From NCBI RefSeq assembly GCF_021730615.1, contig NZ_JAJLMN010000001.1, positions 1,798,501-1,862,500 on the forward strand: DNA of 64,000 nt, given 5' to 3'. Each line of letters begins with the position of its first letter. The stretch's first letter is position 1. Shown in pieces: positions 10,950 to 19,560 of this stretch. The stretch comes from Lichenibacterium dinghuense (GTDB taxonomy: Bacteria; Pseudomonadota; Alphaproteobacteria; Rhizobiales; Beijerinckiaceae). The translations under genes and the position numbers were made by a program. The notes under the pieces were generated by a model that searched no databases, was not told where the DNA came from, and saw only the letters and a list, made by a program, of their open reading frames with translations.

Positions 10950-10986
10950 CGGCCAACGTCGCGCCAACCGGAACGTCGCGTCGGCC

Positions 10987-12192
10987 TCAGTCGATGCCGA
11001 GCGTGCCGCGCAGCGTCGACAGATCCTCGGCCAGCGCCGTCACCGGCCCTTTCAGCTTGTTGCGGTCCTCGGGGGTCAGCTTGTCGTAGGACTCGAAGCC
11101 GTGGGCGGTCCTGTACTTGGCCAGCACCGCGTCGACCTTGGCGAAGTTGCCCTTCACGCGGGTGACGAGGGAAGGGTCGCGCTTCTGCACGAGGGGGTCG
11201 AGCAGCGCCACGATCTTCTGCGCGCCGTCGACGTTGGCCTGGAAGTCGACGAGGTCGGTGCGGCTGTAGCGGTCCTCCTCGCCGGAGATCTTCTTGGACG
11301 CGACCTCCTCGATGAGGTCGGCGGCGCCGCCCACCATGCTCTTCGGCGTGATAGTCAGGTCGGCGATGCGCTTGCGGAGGTCCTCGCAGTCCGCCATCAG
11401 CTTGTCGGCGACCGGGGCGAGGCCCGCGGTCGACTTGTCGGCGAACAGGCCCTTCTCGATGCGGTGGAAGCCCAGGAAGCCGGGGTCCTCGGCCTTCTTC
11501 TCGTAGTCGTCCTCGCGGCTGTCCATCGAGCCGTCGAGGTCGTTGAACAGCTCGGCGATGGGCTCGATGCGCTCGTAGTGCTCGTGGGCCGGGGCGTAGA
11601 GCGCCTGGGCCTGCTCCAGCTTGCCGGCCTTGACCGCGTCCGTGAAGGCCTTGGTGGCCGTCACCATGGCGTCGACCTGGCGAGACACGTAGACCTTGTA
11701 CTCGGCCAGCGGGCCGACGAGGTCCATCGGCGACGGCGGCGGGCCCTTGGGCGCCTCGGCCTTGGCGGCCTTCTCGTCCGCCGGCTTGGCGTCGGCCGCC
11801 GCGGCCACGGGAACGGCCGGAGCGGCAGCGGCGGGCGCGTCGGCGGCCGCGACCTTCAGGCTGCCCTTGGGGTTCGACAGCAGGCCGCAGGTCATCTGGT
11901 AGTCGCCCGCGTCGAGCGTGGCGGTCAGCGTCTGGGTGAAGCCGGGGATGATGTTCTCGCGCTCCTCGACGACGTCGACGCCGCGGAGGATCTCCCATTC
12001 CACGGCGCGCTTGGAGTCGTTCTTGATCTTGAAGACCGACTTGCCGGGCGCGACCGTGACGCTCGCCGGCTCGCACCCCTTGTCGGTGATGCTCACGCCG
12101 ACCGGCGCGCCGTCGGCGGCGCGGGCCGCCGACAGGGCGCCCGCCGCGCAGAGCGCGGCGAGGCTGACGGAAAGGCGGACGGCGGTCTTCAT
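10987..12192 (-). CDS. efeO: EfeO periplasmic iron-binding protein (cupredoxin + imelysin domains)
   Basis: A 401-aa exported protein that delivers iron to the EfeU permease. A Sec signal peptide (about residues 1-25, ending ALSAARA-A) is followed by a cupredoxin-like domain (about 30-100, with CEPASVTVAPGKSVFKI and a second Cys in MTCGLL), an Ala/Pro/Lys linker (about 110-150), and the M75 imelysin domain carrying the HxxE motif as FHRIEKGLF. The usual EfeO metal-site region YERIEPIAELFNDLD is present. It lies 30 bases after efeU on the same strand. Confidence 0.92.
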   Translation of the reverse strand: MKTAVRLSVSLAALCAAGALSAARAADGAPVGVSITDKGCEPASVTVAPGKSVFKIKNDSKRAVEWEILRGVDVVEERENIIPGFTQTLTATLDAGDYQMTCGLLSNPKGSLKVAAADAPAAAAPAVPVAAAADAKPADEKAAKAEAPKGPPPSPMDLVGPLAEYKVYVSRQVDAMVTATKAFTDAVKAGKLEQAQALYAPAHEHYERIEPIAELFNDLDGSMDSREDDYEKKAEDPGFLGFHRIEKGLFADKSTAGLAPVADKLMADCEDLRKRIADLTITPKSMVGGAADLIEEVASKKISGEEDRYSRTDLVDFQANVDGAQKIVALLDPLVQKRDPSLVTRVKGNFAKVDAVLAKYRTAHGFESYDKLTPEDRNKLKGPVTALAEDLSTLRGTLGID

Positions 12193-12222
12193 GGAGCGTG
12201 TTTCCTTCGGTTCTCGTGTCGG

Positions 12223-13065
12223 TCAGGCCGGCCGCGGCGCCGGCGCGGCGGAACGGCTCGGCGCGAGGAGCAGCCACAGGGCGGGGATCAGGAAGGCGAA
12301 ATAGACCAGCACCTCGCCGACCGTCGGCGCGTCCTGGTAGCCGAAGATGCCGGAAAGCAGCGTGCCGAGCGTGCCGTCCGCGGGCAGCACGTTCGACAGG
12401 TCGAAGGCCTGCCCCTGCAGGCCGTTCCACAGGCCGGCCTCGTGGAAGGAGCGCAGCGCCGTCGACAGCAGGCCCGCCGCCACGAAGACGATCAGCGCGC
12501 TGGTCCAGGTGAAGAAGCGGCGCAGGTCGAGCCTGTAGCCGCCATATGTGATGGCGGCGCCGAAGCCCACCGCGGTGAGCACGCCGAGCAGCGCGCCGGC
12601 GGGCGGGCCCCAGCCGAGGTCCTGCTGGAAGGTGGCGAGCAGGAAGAACACGGATTCCAGCCCCTCGCGCCCCACCGCGAAGAATGCCATCAGCACGAGG
12701 CCCATTCCACCCCCCATGCCGCCGCCCGACGAGCGCGCCAGCGCGGCTTCGACGGAGTCGTGCAGCTCGGCCTTGATGCTCTTCGCGGCCTTCTTCATCC
12801 AGAAGACCATGGAGGTGAGCACGCCGACGGCGACCAGCGCCACCGCGCCCTCGAAGAACTCCTGGCTCTTCTGCGGGAACTCGGCCTCGGCGGCGTTCAT
12901 GGCGATGCCGAGCGCGAGGCACAGCGCCGCGGCCACGGCCACCCCGGTCCACACGGCCGGCATGAAGCGGGACCGGCCGGTCTGTTTCAGGTAGGCCGCG
13001 ACGATGCCGACGATCAGCGCCGCCTCGATCCCCTCGCGCAGCATGATGAGATAGGCGACGAGCAC
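12223..13065 (-). CDS. efeU: Ferrous/ferric iron permease EfeU (FTR1 family)
   Basis: A 280-aa inner-membrane permease with about seven helices. Both REXXE iron-passage motifs of the FTR1 family are present: LREGIEAALIVG near the N-terminus and VGREGLESVFFL in the middle. The GTG at 13065 is chosen as start because GGGAGAGG sits 5 bases upstream and the protein then begins VVLVAYLIMLREG, as in other EfeU proteins; the open frame extends upstream to 13134 without similarity. First gene of efeUOB; an iron-responsive region lies at 13154-13225. Confidence 0.92.
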   Translation of the reverse strand: MLVAYLIMLREGIEAALIVGIVAAYLKQTGRSRFMPAVWTGVAVAAALCLALGIAMNAAEAEFPQKSQEFFEGAVALVAVGVLTSMVFWMKKAAKSIKAELHDSVEAALARSSGGGMGGGMGLVLMAFFAVGREGLESVFFLLATFQQDLGWGPPAGALLGVLTAVGFGAAITYGGYRLDLRRFFTWTSALIVFVAAGLLSTALRSFHEAGLWNGLQGQAFDLSNVLPADGTLGTLLSGIFGYQDAPTVGEVLVYFAFLIPALWLLLAPSRSAAPAPRPA

Positions 13066-13153
13066 GACGGCCTCTCCCGCGATCAAGATGAGTGACGGCT
13101 GAGTAGAGCCGCACCCGAGGCCGATCAAGCGCAATCCTCCGGGGCGCTCACAA

Positions 13154-13225
13154 CTTAGAAGCGGTTGAAACTGGAACAGTTACAGATCTCTGCCATGTCG
13201 ATCCAGTGTTTGGAATGAGGCTAAA
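13154..13225. promoter_or_regulatory. Two Irr-box (ICE)-like palindromes upstream of efeU
   Basis: Compared with the rhizobial iron-control element TTTAGAA-N3-TTCTAAA, the segment TTTGGAATGAGGCTAAA at 13209-13225 matches 11 of 14 specified bases and CTTAGAAGCGGTTGAAA at 13154-13170 matches 10 of 14. A separate perfect palindrome AACTG-GAA-CAGTT sits at 13169-13181. All lie 90-160 bases upstream of the efeU start, a sensible place for an iron regulator. Binding by Irr (or another Fur-family protein) is inferred from pattern and context only. Confidence 0.45.
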
Positions 13226-13226
13226 C

Positions 13227-13751
13227 TCACGGATGGGCCGCGGTGCCCGCTTCGGCCGGCAGCACCGGCAGGCCGAGGCTCACGGCGCGGACCGGCACGG
13301 CGAGGTCGGCCAGGGCGGCGCGGGTCGCGCCCGACAGCGCGGCCGGGCCGGCCCCCCGCTCCCCCGACAGGCGCGAGCGCAGCGCGAGGAGGAGATGCGC
13401 CTCCCCGGCCGACAGGTGGCGGCAGGGCGGGGGGAGAAAGTGGAGGCCGCAGCCCTCCGCCGCCGCCTCGCGCCGGAGCGCCCGCACCAGGGCGGCGGCG
13501 CGGGCGACGAGCAGCGCGCCGTCGCGCGGGCCGAAGGCCGCCTCCGCGCCGTCGAAGGCGGCGTCGAAGCAGGCGGCGTCGCCGGTCTCGGCCGCGGCCG
13601 CGACGTAGCGCAGCGCCAGCATCACGGCGCGCTCCGCGCCGTCGCGCGGCAGGAGGGCCGCGCCGGGGGCGGCCGGGCAGCCCGGACGCTCGGGGCAGGA
13701 CGGCCCCGGGCCGGGCGATGCGGCCGGGCAGCCGCGCGGGGAAGCGCTCAC
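13227..13751 (-). CDS. Conserved-looking hypothetical protein, Cys/Pro-rich N-terminus
   Basis: A 174-aa protein I do not recognise. The first 30 residues are Pro/Gly/Cys-rich with three or four spaced cysteines (GCPAASPGPGPSCPERPGCP); the rest is Ala-rich and probably helical, with PPPCRHLSAGEAHLLLALRSRL as its most distinctive segment. No signal peptide or membrane helix. It starts 10 bases after the upstream unknown gene, so the two form a pair. It ends just before the iron-box-like elements of efeU. Coding is supported by frame and arrangement, not by family. Confidence 0.5.
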   Translation of the reverse strand: MSASPRGCPAASPGPGPSCPERPGCPAAPGAALLPRDGAERAVMLALRYVAAAAETGDAACFDAAFDGAEAAFGPRDGALLVARAAALVRALRREAAAEGCGLHFLPPPCRHLSAGEAHLLLALRSRLSGERGAGPAALSGATRAALADLAVPVRAVSLGLPVLPAEAGTAAHP

Positions 13752-13761
13752 GTGGCGCCCC

Positions 13762-14253
13762 TCAGTGCAGGGTGGCGGCGGGCCAGCCCGCCGCTGCCCC
13801 CTCGGCCGCGGGCTGCGGGCCCGGCTGGGGCAGGAGCACGCCGACGAGCGCGATGGCGGCGCCGAACTCCATGAGCGAGCGCCCGACCAGCGCGGAGGCG
13901 GGCGGCGACAGGAGGTCGGCGAAGAGGCCCGTCAGGGCGTCGCGGTCGTGGCGCTGGGCCGCCGCGGCGGCGGCCAGCAGGGTGAGCTCGTCGTCGGACA
14001 GGCCGGGATGGGGCGGGCAATGGACCGCGAGGGGGCGGCCGGTCGCCAGCACGAGGCGGGTCATCGCGGCGTCGAGCGCCTCGGCGGCCGCGGGCGCGCC
14101 GATGTTGGCGAAGGCCGCGACGACGGGCTCGGCCGGCAGGCGGCGCCCGCGGCAGCAGCACGCCCAGGCGCGGAGGTTCCAGAGCACGAAGCGCTCCGAC
14201 AGGGCCAGGGCTTCGAGCGCGCTCGCGGGGGCCTGCGGACGGGCGTGGATCAT
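13762..14253 (-). CDS. Hypothetical protein, first gene of a two-gene unit
   Basis: A 163-aa protein I do not recognise. The ATG at 14253 is chosen because GGAGA lies about 8 bases upstream; longer frames up to 14613 run into the glmS promoter region. Features: ALALSERFVLWNLRAWACCCRGRR near the N-terminus with three consecutive cysteines, an Ala-rich helical body, and a hydrophobic stretch SLMEFGAAIALVGVLLPQPG near the C-terminus that could be one membrane segment. Divergent from glmS and followed after 10 bases by a second unknown gene. Confidence 0.55.
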   Translation of the reverse strand: MIHARPQAPASALEALALSERFVLWNLRAWACCCRGRRLPAEPVVAAFANIGAPAAAEALDAAMTRLVLATGRPLAVHCPPHPGLSDDELTLLAAAAAAQRHDRDALTGLFADLLSPPASALVGRSLMEFGAAIALVGVLLPQPGPQPAAEGAAAGWPAATLH

Positions 14254-14531
14254 GGCGGCATCTCCGGCGGGGAGCGCGGCGCGGGACAACAGGGCGCCGC
14301 CGATGCCGCGCTCTTCCGACGGGAGCCTGGAAGCGTCAATATAGGCCGGCCGCCATTGGAGGCTTTCGAAATCTAAACTTCCAGCCCCACAATATCGAGA
14401 GATTCCAGGCTGCAGCTTCTCTTGTAACAGCTTCAAGGAGCGCGGGATGGCGGAGCGGCGCCGCGCGCCGGCGAGGCCGCCCCTCATCGCCCCGCGGCGG
14501 CGGGGCGGCGTTCGGCGCGATCCCGCCGGCT

Positions 14532-14561
14532 TTGCAGGACGGCGGCATCCCGGGCTAAAAT
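14532..14561 (+). promoter_or_regulatory. Candidate housekeeping promoter for glmS
   Basis: TTGCAG at 14532-14537 and TAAAAT at 14556-14561 are separated by 18 bases and resemble -35 and -10 hexamers (4/6 and 5/6 to TTGACA/TATAAT). The glmS ATG follows at 14594. The rest of the 340-base gap between the divergent unknown gene and glmS shows an AT-richer patch around 14335-14435 but no gene. Confidence 0.4.
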
Positions 14562-14593
14562 GGGGGGAACCTGAACGCGAGGACATTCGGCCC

Positions 14594-16420
14594 ATGTGCG
14601 GCATCGTTGGCATTCTCGGCGCCGGCCCGGTGGCGGATCAGATCGTGGAAGCGCTGAAGCGGCTCGAATACCGCGGCTACGATTCCGCCGGCATCGCCAC
14701 GCTGGAGAACGGCGAGCTCGACCGCCGCCGCGCGCCCGGCAAGCTGAAGAACCTGGAGCTGCGCCTGTCGAACGCGCCGCTGCGCGGCGCCATCGGCATC
14801 GGCCACACCCGCTGGGCCACGCACGGCAAGCCCAACGAGACCAACGCCCACCCGCACGCGAGCGAGCGCGTCGCCATCGTGCACAACGGCATCATCGAGA
14901 ACTTCCGCGAGCTGCGCGACGAGCTGGTCGCGCGGGGGCACAGCTTCGCGACCGAGACCGATTCCGAGGTCGTGGCCCACCTCGTCACGGCCGAGCTCCA
15001 AGCCGGCCGCCCGCCGCGCGAGGCGGTGGCGGCGGCGCTGCCGCGGCTGCACGGCGCCTTCGCGCTGGCCTTCCTGTTCGCCGGCGAGGAGGACCTCCTC
15101 ATCGGCGCCCGCCGCGGCGCGCCCCTCGCCATGGGCTACGGGGACGGCGAGATGTACCTCGGCTCGGACGGCCTCGCGCTGGCGCCCTTCACCGACGAGG
15201 TGTCCTACCTCGAGGAGGGCGACTGGGTGGCGCTGACGCGCCGTTCCGTCGAGTTCTACGACGAGGCGAACCGCCGCGTGTCGCGGGCGAAGCAGAAGAG
15301 CCTCGCCTCGGCCTTCCTGGTCGACAAGGGCAACTACCGCCACTTCATGGCCAAGGAGATCCACGAGCAGCCCGAGGTGGTGGGCCGCACCTTCGCGCAT
15401 TACACCGACCTGTCGGCCGGGCGCATCGCCCTGCCCTTCGACCTGCCCTTCGACCCCGCGGCGCTCGACCGGATCACGATCGTGGCCTGCGGCACGGCCT
15501 ACATCGCCGGGCTGACCGCGAAATACTGGTTCGAGCGCATCGCCCGCGTGGCGGTGGACATCGACGTCGCGAGCGAGTTCCGCTACCGCGAGCCGCCGAT
15601 GGCGCGCGGCGGGGCCACGATCGTGATCTCGCAGTCGGGCGAGACCGCCGACACGCTGGCCTCGCTGCGCTACGCCAAGGCGCAGGGCCAGCACATCGTC
15701 GGCGTGGTCAACGTCGGCACATCCACCATGGCGCGCGAGTCGGACGTGAAGGCGCTGACGCTGGCGGGCCCCGAGATCGGCGTCGCCTCCACCAAGGCCT
15801 TCACGTGCCAGCTCGCCGTGCTGGCCTGCCTGGCGCTGGCCTTCGCGCGGGCGCGCGACACCCTCACCGCGGAGGAGGAGGCGCGCCACGTCGGCGAGTT
15901 CCTGGCGATCCCCGGCCTGATGGCGGAGGCCATGAAGCACGAGCGCGCCATCGAACACGTCGCCCACGACCTCGCCCGCGCGCGGGACGTGCTCTACCTC
16001 GGCCGCGGCACGTCCTTCCCGCTGGCGCTCGAAGGCGCGCTGAAGCTGAAGGAGCTGTCCTACATCCACGCCGAGGGCTACGCGGCGGGCGAGCTCAAGC
16101 ACGGGCCCATCGCGCTGGTCGACGAGGACCTGCCCGTGATCGTCATCGCGCCGCCCGACGGCGTCTTCGAGAAGACCGTGTCCAACATGCAGGAGGTGGC
16201 GGCGCGCGGCGGCCGCATCGTGCTGATCGGCGGCGAGGGCGGGGCGGAGGCCGCGGCGCTGAAGCTCCAGGCCTCGATCGTCATGCCCGCCATGGCGCCG
16301 ACCTTCGCGTCCATCGTCTACGCCGTGCCGGTGCAACTGCTCGCCTATCACACGGCCGTCTTCATGGGGAAGGACGCCGACCAGCCGCGCAACCTCGCGA
16401 AATCGGTGACGGTGGAGTAG
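14594..16420 (+). CDS. glmS: Glutamine--fructose-6-phosphate aminotransferase
   Basis: A 608-aa cytoplasmic enzyme making glucosamine-6-phosphate, the first step towards peptidoglycan and LPS amino sugars. It begins MCGIVGIL, leaving Cys as the N-terminal nucleophile after Met removal; the glutaminase domain (about 1-240) has GIGHTRWATHG and HNGIIENF, and two SIS sugar-isomerase domains follow (SQSGETADTLASLRYAK; GRGTSFPLALEGALKLKE). The C-terminus LAKSVTVE is the family's conserved end. Full length. The upstream frame to 14447 is not similar to the family, so the ATG at 14594 is the start. The usual partner glmU is not adjacent. Confidence 0.97.
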   Translation: MCGIVGILGAGPVADQIVEALKRLEYRGYDSAGIATLENGELDRRRAPGKLKNLELRLSNAPLRGAIGIGHTRWATHGKPNETNAHPHASERVAIVHNGIIENFRELRDELVARGHSFATETDSEVVAHLVTAELQAGRPPREAVAAALPRLHGAFALAFLFAGEEDLLIGARRGAPLAMGYGDGEMYLGSDGLALAPFTDEVSYLEEGDWVALTRRSVEFYDEANRRVSRAKQKSLASAFLVDKGNYRHFMAKEIHEQPEVVGRTFAHYTDLSAGRIALPFDLPFDPAALDRITIVACGTAYIAGLTAKYWFERIARVAVDIDVASEFRYREPPMARGGATIVISQSGETADTLASLRYAKAQGQHIVGVVNVGTSTMARESDVKALTLAGPEIGVASTKAFTCQLAVLACLALAFARARDTLTAEEEARHVGEFLAIPGLMAEAMKHERAIEHVAHDLARARDVLYLGRGTSFPLALEGALKLKELSYIHAEGYAAGELKHGPIALVDEDLPVIVIAPPDGVFEKTVSNMQEVAARGGRIVLIGGEGGAEAAALKLQASIVMPAMAPTFASIVYAVPVQLLAYHTAVFMGKDADQPRNLAKSVTVE

Positions 16421-16881
16421 CGCGGGGGAGAGCGGTTCGACCCGACATGGTGACGGCGCCCCGAACGGCCTCCGTGGGCGCCCCCACATGTCAGCTTCAC
16501 CGAGGGAGCCGAGACGGCACCTGCCCGCGGTCGGCTTCATGGCGGCCCGATCCGGCAGAGGGACGGCGTCGGCGAGCAGGAACGACGTGCCGGTCGAAAT
16601 GGGCAGACGAGAGAGAGCGGCTTCTCTTCGCTGACCGGCATCTCCATCCCGTCGCGGCGATGCGCCATCAGGGAGGGCCGGGGCGCGGCACGGGCGGGGA
16701 AGCCTGGTTCGATCGCGCAGGCGCCCAGGAGGGTGAGGGCGGTCCCTCCCGTCGGATCCATGTCGGACGCCTCGTGCCGCGAGTGCGGTGAGCCGCACGC
16801 GGTTCAGCGCCGAGGCGCCCGAGGAGTCCCATCACGTCACGAGCACTGCGCGCGGCCCTTCCACCCGCGCGGGCCGCGCCT
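16421..16881. other. Intergenic stretch without a supported gene
   Basis: About 460 bases between glmS and the convergent flagellar cluster. Short open frames exist on both strands (for example 16537-16761 on the minus strand) but lack ribosome sites, family patterns or plausible composition. No clear terminator hairpin with a T-run is visible after glmS. Confidence 0.5.
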
Positions 16882-17466
16882 CTACCGGCTCTGGCCGGCG
16901 ATGACGCCGTTGCGCGTCAGCACGATCCAGCGCTCCCCATACTTTTCGATCGACAGCACCTCGCCGGCGCCGTCGAGCATCGAGCCGGGCTTGACCACCG
17001 ACAGGCTGGACCGGGACTCCACCAGTGCCTTGCCGTCGAACACGTCGCGCAGGGTGAAGTTCGGCAGGGTCGGGCCGTCGGGGCCGCGGCGCCGCCCGGC
17101 CATCCCGCCGCCGGGGCGCCCCTGCACCGCCGCGGCCGGCCCGGCGAGCGAGCCCGTCGGCGCGAAGTCGACCCCGCCCCGGTCCGCCGTCTCGCCCCGC
17201 CCCGCCAGCGCGTCGTCCCCCACGGGCGCGGCGTGCTGGGCGGCGGCGGCCTGCTGGGAGGCCGGGGAGCGCGAGAACAGGTTGAAGTTGCCGGACGGCA
17301 CGACCTCGCCGGTCGAGAACACCAGCGCGTAGGTGGCGAAGCCGGCGGACGCCGTCGCGACCCCCGCCCCGAGGCCGTGCCACAGCCAGTCGCCGACCGA
17401 GCGCGTCGCCGCGGCCGGCGGCACGAGGCGCAGGTGGTCGGCGCGGTTGGGCTTCGCGGGCGGCAT
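16882..17466 (-). CDS. Single-span membrane protein downstream of fliI
   Basis: A 194-aa protein of unknown function. It starts 8 bases after fliI ends, so it belongs to the flagellar transcript. A hydrophilic N-terminus is followed by one membrane span (about residues 28-50, GLGAGVATASAGFATYALVF), a disordered Ala/Gly/Arg linker and a C-terminal segment (about 135-194; FTLRDVFDGKALVE, then VVKPGSMLDGAGEVLSIE and WIVLTRNGVIAG) that reads like a small beta domain of the PilP/GspC kind. That resemblance is by eye only. A periplasmic beta domain tethered to the inner membrane is the likely architecture. Confidence 0.65.
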   Translation of the reverse strand: MPPAKPNRADHLRLVPPAAATRSVGDWLWHGLGAGVATASAGFATYALVFSTGEVVPSGNFNLFSRSPASQQAAAAQHAAPVGDDALAGRGETADRGGVDFAPTGSLAGPAAAVQGRPGGGMAGRRRGPDGPTLPNFTLRDVFDGKALVESRSSLSVVKPGSMLDGAGEVLSIEKYGERWIVLTRNGVIAGQSR

Positions 17467-17474
17467 CGGTCGGC

Positions 17475-18830
17475 TCACTTCGGCTTCTGGAGGGCGTTGG
17501 CGAGGTCGCGGAACGCGTCCTCGCTGGGCTTGGCGCCGGGCGACTGCACCAGCGCGTCGTAGATGCGCGGCACCATCAGCACCGCCTGGTCGAGGTCGCC
17601 GTCGCTCCCCGCGCGGTAGGCCCCCATGGCGCGCAGGTCGCGCGTGTCCTCGAAGCGCGCGATCAGCTCGCGCATCTTGCCCACCAGAACCCGCTGCTCG
17701 GGCGTCCACACCTGGTGGGCCAGGCGCGACAGCGACGCGCCGAGGTCGACCGCGGGATAGCGGCCCTGCGCGGCGATGCGGCGGTCGAGCACGATGTGGC
17801 CGTCGAGCGTGCCGCGGATCGCGTCCGCCACGGGGTCGTTGTGGTCGTCGCCGTCGACCAGCACGGAGAAGACGCCGGTGATCGAGCCCGAGCCCTCGCG
17901 GCCGGGGCCGGCGCGCTCGAGCAGCTTCGGCAGGTCGGAGAAGACGCTCGGCGCGTAGCCCCGCGCCACCGCGGGCTCGCCCGCCGCCAGGGCCACGTCG
18001 CGCGCCGCGTGGGCGTAGCGGGTCACGCTGTCGACGATGAGCAGCACGCCGTCGCCCCGGTCGCGGAACCATTCGGCGACCGCCATGGCGGTGCGGGGCG
18101 CGAGGCGGCGCATCATCGGGCTCTCGTCGCCGGTCGCCACCACGGTCACGGCGCGCGACCGGTTGGCGCCCAGCGCCTCCTCGATGAACTCGCGCACCTC
18201 GCGGCCGCGCTCGCCCACCAGCGCGATCACCACCGTGTCGAAGCCGGGGGCCGCCGCCAGCATGGCCAGCAGCGTCGACTTGCCGACGCCCGAGCCGGCG
18301 AAGATGCCGATGCGCTGGCCGGGGCACAGCGGGCAGAAGATGTCGATCGCCTTGACGCCGGTCCTGAGCTTGCCGGCCACGCGCGCGCGCTTCAGCGCCG
18401 GCGGCGGCTCGGCGTCGGCCGACACGGGGGTGCGGCCGGGGACGAGCGGCCCCGATCCGTCGACGGGGCGGCACAGGGCGTCGATCACGCGGCCCCGCCA
18501 GGAGGCGTCGGGCGAGAAGCGCAGCGGCCCGGCGCGGCGCACGCGCGTGCCGAGCCGCGCTTCCGCGCCGGAGCCGAAGGGCTTGATCGTGGCGCCGGCG
18601 CGCTCCACGCGCACGACCTCGCCGCGCTCCTCGCCGCCGGGGCCGTCGAAGGCCACGCCGTCGCCGAGCCGCACGAAGGGCGACAGGCCGGCCACCCGGT
18701 GGGCGGCCGGCGACACCTCCGCGACCACGCCCGAGCAGCGGACCAGGGGTTCGGCGGCGAGCGCCCCGCGCACGGCCGCGCCGAGGCGCCCGAGCGCGCC
18801 GAGACCGGGCCCGCCGGGGGCATCGCTCAC
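17475..18830 (-). CDS. fliI: Flagellar export ATPase FliI
   Basis: A 451-aa F1-beta-like ATPase that energises flagellar type III export. Walker A GSGVGKST lies near residues 176-183, preceded by GVKAIDIFCPLCPGQRIGIFA, the FliI/YscN-type stretch; Walker B LLIVDSVTRYAHAARDVAL and the VFSDLPKLLERAG segment follow. The start is GTG at 18830, whose GTGA overlaps the flgF stop by four bases. Part of DUF1217-flgF-fliI-unknown, transcribed leftward. Confidence 0.94.
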   Translation of the reverse strand: MSDAPGGPGLGALGRLGAAVRGALAAEPLVRCSGVVAEVSPAAHRVAGLSPFVRLGDGVAFDGPGGEERGEVVRVERAGATIKPFGSGAEARLGTRVRRAGPLRFSPDASWRGRVIDALCRPVDGSGPLVPGRTPVSADAEPPPALKRARVAGKLRTGVKAIDIFCPLCPGQRIGIFAGSGVGKSTLLAMLAAAPGFDTVVIALVGERGREVREFIEEALGANRSRAVTVVATGDESPMMRRLAPRTAMAVAEWFRDRGDGVLLIVDSVTRYAHAARDVALAAGEPAVARGYAPSVFSDLPKLLERAGPGREGSGSITGVFSVLVDGDDHNDPVADAIRGTLDGHIVLDRRIAAQGRYPAVDLGASLSRLAHQVWTPEQRVLVGKMRELIARFEDTRDLRAMGAYRAGSDGDLDQAVLMVPRIYDALVQSPGAKPSEDAFRDLANALQKPK

Positions 18831-19552
18831 GAGCCGGTCCCCAGCGCCTTGATGGCCTCCTGCAGCGTGCTGTCGGCGGTGGTGTTCGCCTGGGTGACGC
18901 CGTCGAGGTTGTGCTGCACGGCGATGAGCTTGGTGATCTCCAGCACGGGGTTGACGTTGGAGCCCTCGACGAAGCCCTGGATCACCCCGGTCGAGGTGAA
19001 GTCGAGCACCGGCGTCGCGGCGCGGTCGGGGATCACGGCGGAGCCCTGGGCGCGCGTGAGCTTGGCCGCGGGGTCGATGGCGAACAGGCCGATGGCGCCC
19101 ACCTGGGCGCCGTTCTGGGTGATCATGCCGTCGGCCGCGATGGTGGGGGGACCCGCCGAAGGGTCGAGGATCAGGCCCGAGCCGCCGGCGTCCAGCACCG
19201 CGTCGCCGTTGACGGTCAGGAGTTGGCCCGTCGGCGACATCTGCATGCGCCCGTCGTGGGTGTAGACCGTGCCGGCCGCGGTCTTCACGCCGAACCAGGC
19301 GTCGCCCTGCACGGCCACGTCGAGCGGGTTGTCGGTCTTGGTGCGGTCGCCGCCGGCGCGGTCGATGTAGTCGGCCCCGTTGGCGCTGAACGCCACGGGG
19401 GTCTCGCCCGTCCGCGACAGCACCGTGTCGAAGGTCACGCCCTCGGCCTTGTAGCCGGCCGTGTTCATGTTGGCGACGTTCTGCGCGATGGTGGTGAGGC
19501 GCCGCTCGACCGTCATCTGCCCCGACAGGCCGACGTAGAAGCTCGACTGCAT
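18827..19552 (-). CDS. flgF: Flagellar basal-body rod protein FlgF
   Basis: A 241-aa proximal rod protein. The N-terminus SSFYVGLSGQMTVERRLTTIAQNVANMNT is the rod/hook family start, and the C-terminus (EGSNVNPVLEITKLIAVQHNLDG) is the matching helix that packs against it. The middle contains FlgF/FlgG-type DVAVQGDAWFGV. Secreted through the flagellar apparatus without a cleaved signal. The ATG at 19552 is the first residue of similarity; the longer open frame upstream is a shadow. Overlaps fliI by four bases and starts 8 bases after the DUF1217 gene. Confidence 0.93.
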   Translation of the reverse strand: MQSSFYVGLSGQMTVERRLTTIAQNVANMNTAGYKAEGVTFDTVLSRTGETPVAFSANGADYIDRAGGDRTKTDNPLDVAVQGDAWFGVKTAAGTVYTHDGRMQMSPTGQLLTVNGDAVLDAGGSGLILDPSAGPPTIAADGMITQNGAQVGAIGLFAIDPAAKLTRAQGSAVIPDRAATPVLDFTSTGVIQGFVEGSNVNPVLEITKLIAVQHNLDGVTQANTTADSTLQEAIKALGTGS

Positions 19553-19560
19553 GGGCCCGC

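Noticed and set aside
9416-13114. 1232-codon open frame antiparallel in phase to efe genes
   Set aside because: Same strand but other frame than efeB, efeO and efeU; composition is Arg/Gly-rich shadow with no family pattern.
14594-14700. glmS ribozyme or riboswitch
   Set aside because: No leader of the required kind precedes glmS; such ribozymes are known from Firmicutes and relatives.
16537-16761. 74-codon minus-strand frame after glmS
   Set aside because: No ribosome site, no family resemblance, composition not convincing.
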